The notes under the pieces were generated by a model. That model searched no databases. It worked only from the letters and a program-made list of their open reading frames with translations, and was not told where the DNA came from. The translations under genes were made by a program, and so were the position numbers. DNA of 12,203 nt, from assembly GCA_003539375.1 (NCBI GenBank), contig DPPH01000246.1, positions 1 through 12,203 on the forward strand. Direction: 5' to 3'. Below are positions 7,357 to 12,203 of this stretch, in pieces. The first letter of the stretch is position 1. Each line of letters begins with the position of its first letter. This DNA comes from Clostridiales bacterium (GTDB lineage Bacteria; Bacillota; Clostridia; Tissierellales; Dethiosulfatibacteraceae).

Positions 7357-8293
7357 ATATTAAACTACAAATATTATTAATTGTCACCTCAGCTTCTTTT
7401 ATAATATTTTGAATTATATCTTCACACCTATCAATAGATTTAATAACTGAAAGGCTTTGACCCGCTTGAACTAATCCCCATTCAATATCACCATCAATTG
7501 GAGCTTTTCTACTTGTTCCCACTATTAAATCGTGAAGTTTCTCATAGGATACATTTTCTTTTTCCAATTTAAGATATTCCTCTGTCATTTTATTCTTTAT
7601 TCCTCTTACAGCATGGCCTCTTAAGTAACCTGTTATTTCAGTGTCGGTGTCTATTGCTCTTACAATAGCTTCCTTAGCATTTATATGAGCTTGACATTCT
7701 TTAGATGCATAAAACCTAGTACCCATTTGTACTCCTGAAGAACCCATAGCTAGTGCAGCAGCGAGACCTCTTCCGTCCACAAACCCACCAGCAGTTATAA
7801 CAGGTATCTTGATCTCTGGAATGACTTGAGCCATTAATGCCATCGTTGTTAATTTACCTATATGTCCTCCTGCCTCCATGCCTTCTATTATTAATGCATC
7901 TACTCCGTTATCTTCTACTCTTTTTGCGAGTTTTAAGTTTGGTACTACAGGTATTACCTTTATGCCTGCATTTTTAAACTTTTCGATATAAGGAAGTGGA
8001 TTTCCTGCGCCTAAAGTCACAAAATGAACTTTTTTACTGCATATTAAATCTATTTTCTCTTCTTTATTTTCATCCATTAGCACAACATTTACACCAAAAG
8101 GTTTTGATGTTAAAGAATTAGCATTATCAATTTGATTTTCCACCCAGGATAAATCTCTACCACCTGTTGCTATTATACCTGCACCTCCAGCGTTTGAAAC
8201 TGCAGATGCTAGTATAGACTCTGAAACCCAAGCCATAGCTCCCTGGACTATTGGGTATTTTATTTTAAGTAATTCAGTTAATTTTGTCTTCAT
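7355..8293 (-). CDS. fabK: Enoyl-ACP reductase II (FabK), FMN-dependent
   Basis: FabK catalyses the last reduction in each cycle of type II fatty-acid synthesis, turning trans-2-enoyl-ACP into acyl-ACP with FMN and NAD(P)H. The protein of 312 residues closely follows Streptococcus pneumoniae FabK from the start: TELLKIKYPIVQGAMAW, then KPFGVNV at 64-70, TLGAGNP at 93-99, and EGMEAGGHIGKL with the catalytic His at residue 144. FMN-phosphate loops AGGFVDGRG and GVQMGTRF follow. The nitronate monooxygenases share the TIM-barrel fold, so that label is possible for the superfamily, but the FabK-specific blocks make FabK the better call. The C-terminal third is more diverged than the rest. AAGGAG lies six bases before the ATG. 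It follows the clostripain-like gene by 34 bases without a terminator, so it probably shares that gene's promoter. No other fab genes are in the window, so this copy is outside a fab cluster. Confidence 0.85.
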   Translation of the reverse strand: MKTKLTELLKIKYPIVQGAMAWVSESILASAVSNAGGAGIIATGGRDLSWVENQIDNANSLTSKPFGVNVVLMDENKEEKIDLICSKKVHFVTLGAGNPLPYIEKFKNAGIKVIPVVPNLKLAKRVEDNGVDALIIEGMEAGGHIGKLTTMALMAQVIPEIKIPVITAGGFVDGRGLAAALAMGSSGVQMGTRFYASKECQAHINAKEAIVRAIDTDTEITGYLRGHAVRGIKNKMTEEYLKLEKENVSYEKLHDLIVGTSRKAPIDGDIEWGLVQAGQSLSVIKSIDRCEDIIQNIIKEAEVTINNICSLI

Positions 8294-8327
8294 GACATTC
8301 TCCTTATATTTTTATTTTGTTAATTTT

Positions 8328-10712
8328 TTAATCTGTTATTACCGGTGTCCAATAAGAATTACCATATATATCAGTAATTTTATAAGTCATTAAATAATCC
8401 AAATTGGAGATAACCAAGTTTTCTATATACCAATCTCCAGTAACATAATATGGTTCTCCTAAATAATAGGTATTGTTAAAATCTCCTTCATAACTATAAT
8501 AATCACATAGGTAGTCTATTCTATCACCTTCATTTATATCAATAAGTCCTTTAGGTAGATTAGGTGTCTCTTCATCTTCATCATATATAACTCTTGCTCC
8601 TAATACCTCTCCATATGGGTTGTCTTGGTCAAAGGATAATATTATATCTACTAATTGATCGTTAAGGAAAGCAGGTACTCTTCCCAATATTTTATAATCA
8701 TCTCCATGATAATCGTAGCTAGTCATATAATAGCTAACTATCCTATCATTAATAGCTATCCAAGTACCATCATATTCTAGTATCAAATCTCCATCTTCAT
8801 TATATTCGAAAACATTATCTCTTCCCAAGTCAATATATCCATCTCCATCATCAATATATACATCTAATTCCATATTATGTACCAAGTCCCATTCTTCTTC
8901 TGACAATTCTAGTACTCTCTGTCCATATTTTTCAGTTATTTTAAAAGAATTAGTATCAATCATGTTTTCGCTATAGTATTGAGCTGATTCTGTAATCTGT
9001 TCTTCATCAAGCCACTCCGGAGGTTGACTATCCCCTCCAGTTATTGCTGAAAAATCACCTTGGGATAGAAAAACATTTAAAAGTGTTCCTATTACATCAC
9101 TACTTGTCCCTTGAGAATCTGAGTTTCCAGATTGACTTTGTCCTGATAAAACATCTAAAATGCTTCCCCCTTGAGATGAAACTTGTCCCCCAACATTGAG
9201 ATTAGCAAAACTCTTTATAGTTTTTGAATAATCTTCATCCATACCTATTTCTTCATATGTTTCAAGCATAGATGATACATCGCTTAGTTTACCATAAGGA
9301 AAATAAACAGATAATCCATTTGCATTTGTTATATTATCACTCATTCTATTATATTTTACCGTACTTTTTAATGTTTCAGCAAAATCTATAGATTCATCAG
9401 TTGCTATCCTTTCAGCAAAATCTATTATGTCAATTTGATTAATTTTTGATGACGATGCAAATTCTTTGGTACCAGCTCTAGAATCCGAAACCTTTTTAAA
9501 ATTTTTATTTTCTATTAACTCTCCTGTGGATTTTGCAAACACAGAAAATTTTTCTGGTACAGTTCCACTTAACTCTGCTAAATCTATTAATGACAGAGTT
9601 GCTTGTGATTTTGGAGTTTTTCTTTTTATTTCAAGAATGTAATCATCAATTAATTTTTTACCTAAATCTATAGTTTCAATGGAAGTATTTTTTGATAGTT
9701 CAGATAACCATCCTGTATAGTACCATCCAATTCCTGGCTCTAATTCTTCTGATGCAATTAAATAATCTGAATATGGCTCTACTATAAAAGCAGTTTCTAA
9801 AGTTGCCATAAGACAAGCATCAAATCCAATCATATCAAATTTACAATCAGAATTAAATAATGCTCTTTCAATTTCATCAAGAGTCATGGTATCTCCCTTA
9901 TCGTATTCATCATAGCCGTATCCTGTAACTGATCCACCCCCATGGTCCCATAAAATCAAGAAATTTCTGTCTGCTGGAAAATTCTTTTTTGAATATCTAA
10001 TAAATTCTGTTAAAGTGTTTGGATCAACCATAGATTTCCTACCTAAATCTTCTTCCAACCTATTAAGTCCCTCTGAGTTAATTAGGTATCTCTGATTAGT
10101 CTTGCTGCTTATAACGTCATTTTTCCACTGGGATGTGCCACCAGTTTCAATTACTATATTTACGTTTGGAGATATATCAGCATCCAACATTTCTTGTAAA
10201 TCCATTGTCGCCATACCACTTCTAGATTCTAAATCTGTACCAAGAAGGTAAACCATGATAGTAGCTCTATCAGATCCATCTCCAATCAGAACTGTCCTCT
10301 TATCTCTAGCAAGTTCTGATACCCTTCTATCTACTTCATATGCACCTCTATCAACTGACGAAGTCTCATTGATTATATCTGAGTCTGAGTTGTTAAATCC
10401 AGTTTCGTTGATTATTGGTGAATCAGTTATTCCTCCCATATTCGAAAAAATAAAATACCCGATAGCTAGTACTATAATAATAACAATATATTTTTTTAAT
10501 CCTCCGGAAGCTCTTTGTGTACTTGTATTGTAATAATTTTGGCTTGTAGACTCATTTTGATTAGATGAAGGTTTACTACTTCCAAAAAAACTACCACTTC
10601 CTCCTAATGGTCTGGTTTTTCTCATTCTTATCCCTGTTCCTCTTTTTTTAACCTTTGCACTACCAGTGCCTATTCTTTTTTTTCTTCCAGAAGGTCTGTT
10701 TTTTCTATCCAT
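8328..10712 (-). CDS. Membrane-anchored clostripain-family (C11) cysteine protease
   Basis: A 794-residue protein with four parts. Residues 1-74 are rich in Lys, Arg, Gly and Ser (cytoplasmic). Residues 75-90 form one hydrophobic segment flanked by KK, making an N-in, C-out anchor. Residues about 140-500 are the C11 peptidase domain, with the catalytic pair His257 in LWDHGGGS and Cys300 in GFDACLMA. A Ser/Gly/Gln-rich linker follows, and the last 230 or so residues are an acidic, Tyr-rich, strand-like domain with no name I know. C11 enzymes cut after basic residues, often after self-cleavage. The frame is open from 10787, but the start at 10712 is chosen: GGAG lies eight bases upstream, and the promoter -10 at 10750-10758 puts initiation near 10743, downstream of both earlier ATGs. 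Likely role: processing or digestion of proteins at the cell surface. The substrate is unknown. It seems to head a unit with fabK. Confidence 0.88.
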   Translation of the reverse strand: MDRKNRPSGRKKRIGTGSAKVKKRGTGIRMRKTRPLGGSGSFFGSSKPSSNQNESTSQNYYNTSTQRASGGLKKYIVIIIVLAIGYFIFSNMGGITDSPIINETGFNNSDSDIINETSSVDRGAYEVDRRVSELARDKRTVLIGDGSDRATIMVYLLGTDLESRSGMATMDLQEMLDADISPNVNIVIETGGTSQWKNDVISSKTNQRYLINSEGLNRLEEDLGRKSMVDPNTLTEFIRYSKKNFPADRNFLILWDHGGGSVTGYGYDEYDKGDTMTLDEIERALFNSDCKFDMIGFDACLMATLETAFIVEPYSDYLIASEELEPGIGWYYTGWLSELSKNTSIETIDLGKKLIDDYILEIKRKTPKSQATLSLIDLAELSGTVPEKFSVFAKSTGELIENKNFKKVSDSRAGTKEFASSSKINQIDIIDFAERIATDESIDFAETLKSTVKYNRMSDNITNANGLSVYFPYGKLSDVSSMLETYEEIGMDEDYSKTIKSFANLNVGGQVSSQGGSILDVLSGQSQSGNSDSQGTSSDVIGTLLNVFLSQGDFSAITGGDSQPPEWLDEEQITESAQYYSENMIDTNSFKITEKYGQRVLELSEEEWDLVHNMELDVYIDDGDGYIDLGRDNVFEYNEDGDLILEYDGTWIAINDRIVSYYMTSYDYHGDDYKILGRVPAFLNDQLVDIILSFDQDNPYGEVLGARVIYDEDEETPNLPKGLIDINEGDRIDYLCDYYSYEGDFNNTYYLGEPYYVTGDWYIENLVISNLDYLMTYKITDIYGNSYWTPVITD

Positions 10713-10720
10713 ATTTTCAT

Positions 10721-10724
10721 CTCC
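10721..10724 (-). promoter_or_regulatory. Ribosome binding site that sets the protease start
   Basis: GGAG on the minus strand, eight bases before the ATG at 10712. The upstream ATG codons at 10787 and 10775 lack such a site and fall upstream of the predicted transcription start. Confidence 0.75.
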
Positions 10725-10749
10725 ATAATTTATCTTTATTGTTACATAA

Positions 10750-10758
10750 ATTATATCA
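10750..10758 (-). promoter_or_regulatory. Extended -10 promoter for the protease-fabK unit
   Basis: Minus-strand TGATATAAT, the same nine bases as before pepA and the desulfhydrase. Predicted initiation near 10743 gives a leader of about 30 bases. The -35 region is not recognisable. It lies just downstream of the terminator of the flavoprotein gene, as expected for an independent unit. Confidence 0.7.
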
Positions 10759-10793
10759 CAACTTATTCTTTTCATATATGAAAACATAAAAAA

Positions 10794-10820
10794 AAGATAT
10801 TTGAATTAAACAAATATCTT
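10794..10820 (-). terminator. Intrinsic terminator of the PNPOx-like gene
   Basis: A 10-bp stem, AAGATATTTG (10794-10803) and CAAATATCTT (10811-10820), with a seven-base loop, followed in the minus direction by six more T residues (plus-strand A run 10788-10793). It lies about 30 bases after the stop codon at 10850. Confidence 0.85.
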
Positions 10821-10849
10821 AAAAAGTCGAAATCATTAGTATGTTAAAT

Positions 10850-11329
10850 TTATTTTTTTACTAATTCAATAGCTTCTTTTCCAGTAATGTGTTCTACATC
10901 GATAGCAATTATTAAAGATCTTGTACATTCTTTAATTTCTTTAATTTTAGCTTCTTCTGGCTGGTCTCCTGAATATTTTTCAACTAATTCTTTAAATCCC
11001 TCATACCATTCTTCTCCTTCTACTAATCTTGCTTTACCAAAAGCAATTACACTTCTAAAATAACTTGTGTACTCTTCGCTAACTATTTGGTCTTTATCAA
11101 CCACAGTAAATGATACTTTAGAATTATTTTTTATTGAATCAATTTTATGTCCCGATTTAGCAGAATGGAAGTATATTTTTTCATTAAAATAAACAAAACT
11201 AACCGGTACTCCATATGGATAACCTTCATCTCCAGTACAAGATAATATTCCATTAGTATTTTTTTTCATAATTTCATTTATTTTTTCTTTTTTTAGTATT
11301 TGCTTTTTTCTCCTCATATCTCTAAACAT
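10850..11329 (-). CDS. PNPOx-fold FMN-binding flavoprotein (Nim-like)
   Basis: A 159-residue split-barrel protein of the pyridoxamine 5'-phosphate oxidase-like superfamily, closest to the Nim (5-nitroimidazole reductase) type group common in anaerobes. Visible: the opening MFRDMRRKKQ, the GDEGYPYGVPVSFVY strand pair (33-47), IYFHSAKSGHK at 52-62 for flavin binding, and YTSYFRSVIAFGKARL, the block that normally completes the barrel and dimer interface. Length and block order match the family. It may reduce nitro compounds or other small substrates with FMN; true nitroimidazole resistance cannot be inferred. AAAAGGAGATAGAA precedes the ATG; M5 is a possible but less favoured start. The gene lies 51 bases after the small membrane protein without a clear terminator, so co-transcription is possible, and ends at its own terminator. 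Confidence 0.85.
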   Translation of the reverse strand: MFRDMRRKKQILKKEKINEIMKKNTNGILSCTGDEGYPYGVPVSFVYFNEKIYFHSAKSGHKIDSIKNNSKVSFTVVDKDQIVSEEYTSYFRSVIAFGKARLVEGEEWYEGFKELVEKYSGDQPEEAKIKEIKECTRSLIIAIDVEHITGKEAIELVKK

Positions 11330-11380
11330 TTCTATCTCCTTTTTTTCTTTTTAATTGTATTTTAGTTTTTATCTTAACTA

Positions 11381-11785
11381 TTATTTATCTACCTTTAGAA
11401 TATTAGAAAAAGGTATAGCAATAAAATCTCCTATTATATAAAAAGCATATATTATAACTGCTGGTAATGCTCCGATGTAAAATTCACCGGCTATTATCAT
11501 TGGAATAATAATCCCGATAACCCATATAATTTTATAAGTTAATTGAAATAATAGAATTGGCGCAAATTTTATTGGATTTTTTAATCCTAATATTGAAATT
11601 ATAGCAAATGATAAAAAAACACTTCCTATAATACCATATGTAATTTTAGGTGTTGGTGCATTAAACAACCATTTTGTTAGGTTTGGCAGAAAAATGATTC
11701 CTAATCCCCCACCACCAGAGATAACTATGTTCCATATATACATGAATTTAAGCCATTTAAAATTTATCTTTTTATTGTTTTTCAA
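11381..11785 (-). CDS. Small four-helix membrane protein of unknown function
   Basis: I do not recognise the family. From a TTG start the protein has 134 residues with four hydrophobic helices, at about 14-33 (containing a GGGGLG run), 49-68, 75-98 and 104-125. The third carries FQLTYKIIW, and the termini are basic (MKNNKKINFKWLK and a final KVDK), so both ends are probably cytoplasmic. The frame is open from a GTG at 11794, but that GTG is part of the ribosome site GAGGTGA (11791-11797); TTG at 11785 lies five bases after it, the normal distance, so 11785 is preferred. Its upstream region, about 190 bases to the tRNA operon terminator, shows only a weak promoter-like TATACT. The Nim-like gene follows it. 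A role cannot be assigned. Confidence 0.75.
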   Translation of the reverse strand: MKNNKKINFKWLKFMYIWNIVISGGGGLGIIFLPNLTKWLFNAPTPKITYGIIGSVFLSFAIISILGLKNPIKFAPILLFQLTYKIIWVIGIIIPMIIAGEFYIGALPAVIIYAFYIIGDFIAIPFSNILKVDK

Positions 11786-11790
11786 TGCTT

Positions 11791-11797
11791 TCACCTC
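11791..11797 (-). promoter_or_regulatory. Ribosome binding site pointing to a TTG start
   Basis: GAGGTGA on the minus strand, five bases before TTG at 11785. The GTG inside it (11792-11794) opens the longest frame but cannot both pair with 16S rRNA and act as the start codon. Confidence 0.7.
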
Positions 11798-11954
11798 AAA
11801 TTTATCATTTAAATTAAAAAATTAATGGAAAGTATATTTGCCTTATAAGAATAGTAATAGGATTTATGTCTTAATTACAGTTTAACATTTATATCTAAAA
11901 TTTTAAACAATGATTAAAAATATCTATCTAATCTTAATATTTTATAAAATAAAA

Positions 11955-11980
11955 ATAGCCTTACCTATTGATAAGACTAT
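11955..11980 (-). terminator. Intrinsic terminator of the tRNA operon
   Basis: A 9-bp stem with one G-U pair, ATAGCCTTA (11955-11963) and TAAGACTAT (11972-11980), and an eight-base loop. In the minus direction it is followed by TTTTTATTTT-like sequence. It lies six bases after the CCA end of tRNA-Phe and closes the tRNA transcript. Confidence 0.85.
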
Positions 11981-11986
11981 CTTTAG

Positions 11987-12062
11987 TGGTGCCCAGAGGC
12001 GGAATCGAACCACCGACACGGGGATTTTCAGTCCCCTGCTCTACCGACTGAGCTATCTGGGC
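11987..12062 (-). tRNA. tRNA-Phe (GAA)
   Basis: A 76-base cloverleaf with encoded CCA. The acceptor GCCCAGA pairs with TCTGGGC. The D arm is AGCTCAGTCGGTAGAGC. The anticodon stem GGGGA/TCCCC encloses CTGAAAA with anticodon GAA at 12029-12027, and the T arm contains GGTTCGATTCC. It is the last gene of the operon, directly followed by the terminator. Confidence 0.97.
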
Positions 12063-12067
12063 AAATA

Positions 12068-12144
12068 TGGTGGGCCTTCAGGGACTCGAACCCCAGACCT
12101 GCCGGTTATGAGCCGGACGCTCTAACCAACTGAGCTAAAGGCCC
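12068..12144 (-). tRNA. tRNA with CAU anticodon (probably Ile2, otherwise elongator Met)
   Basis: A 77-base cloverleaf with encoded CCA. The acceptor GGGCCTT pairs perfectly with AAGGCCC. The anticodon loop is CTCATAA with CAT at 12110-12108, and the T loop is GTTCGAGTC. It is not the initiator, since 1-72 is a good G-C pair. The acceptor start (C4, C5, T6, T7 with matching G pairs) and the D arm resemble the Bacillus tRNA-Ile2 that TilS converts with lysidine to read AUA, but elongator Met has the same anticodon and a similar loop. It is five bases upstream of tRNA-Phe. Confidence 0.9.
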
Positions 12145-12162
12145 CAGATCTTGTTGTTTAAA

Positions 12163-12203
12163 TGGTGGGCTTAGGTGGACTCGAACCACCGACCTCACGC
12201 TTA
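12163..12203 (-). tRNA. tRNA-Ile (GAT), 3' part only
   Basis: The last 41 bases of a tRNA with encoded CCA. TAAGCGTG (last anticodon base and 3' anticodon stem) is followed by AGGTC, the T arm GGTGGTTCGAGTCCACC and acceptor TAAGCCC. This fits bacterial tRNA-Ile(GAU), with a predicted 5' acceptor GGGCTTA. The first two anticodon bases lie just beyond the window, so identity is inferred from the body of the tRNA. Confidence 0.85.

Noticed and set aside
11910..12125. Plus-strand frame over the tRNA genes, including RRNRTTDTGIFSPLLYR-like sequence
   Set aside because: This is the well-known spurious protein made by translating antisense tRNA-Phe and tRNA-Met/Ile genes; the tRNAs explain the sequence fully.
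1..12203. Mobile element, CRISPR array, toxin-antitoxin or defence cluster
   Set aside because: No transposase, integrase, direct-repeat array or paired small genes were seen; gene content is housekeeping and metabolic throughout.

Overview
The window is strongly AT-rich, densely coding DNA from a low-GC Gram-positive anaerobe. It most resembles the Clostridia/Tissierellia type of Firmicutes. The grounds are TAA/TTA-rich codon use, strong AGGAGG-type ribosome sites, a FabK-type enoyl reductase, a clostripain-family protease, an Fe-dependent alcohol dehydrogenase of the 1,3-propanediol/methanol dehydrogenase branch, a Nim/PNPOx-like flavoprotein, and tRNA genes with encoded CCA ends. The exact taxon cannot be fixed from the sequence alone. 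I see no plasmid, phage, transposon, CRISPR or obvious defence cluster; this looks like ordinary chromosome.

Layout. Positions 1-1621 (minus) hold the N-terminal 540 codons of a ComEC/Rec2 DNA-uptake channel, cut by the window edge. Divergent from it, 1678-2646 (plus) encodes a YprB-like RNase H-fold exonuclease. It converges on a two-gene minus-strand unit (4244 to 2658): a D-cysteine desulfhydrase-like PLP enzyme, then a small HD-domain (p)ppGpp hydrolase-like protein. Upstream of that come leucyl aminopeptidase (pepA, 4308-5789) and an Fe-ADH (5954-7120), each with its own ribosome site and separated by a clear terminator. Between the ADH and the next terminator lies an unlisted open stretch on the plus strand (about 7143-7331) that reads like the C-terminal tail of an alpha/beta hydrolase, probably a gene remnant. 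Then come fabK (7355-8293) and a membrane-anchored clostripain-like protease (8328-10712), which appear to form one transcription unit. A PNPOx/Nim-like flavoprotein (10850-11329) and a four-helix membrane protein (11381-11785, probably TTG start) follow. The window ends in a minus-strand tRNA operon: tRNA-Ile (partial), a CAU-anticodon tRNA, tRNA-Phe, terminator.

Functionally this is a mix of housekeeping and amino-acid/peptide metabolism: a surface protease and a cytosolic aminopeptidase for peptide breakdown, a PLP enzyme that probably degrades D-cysteine, and an alcohol dehydrogenase for redox balance. An alarmone hydrolase sits downstream of the PLP enzyme. Five intrinsic terminators and three promoters with the identical extended -10 (TGATATAAT) delimit the transcription units. 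Two starts are best moved from the longest reading frame (ADH and the clostripain-like gene), and one is better read from an internal TTG. No clearly novel multi-gene system is visible.
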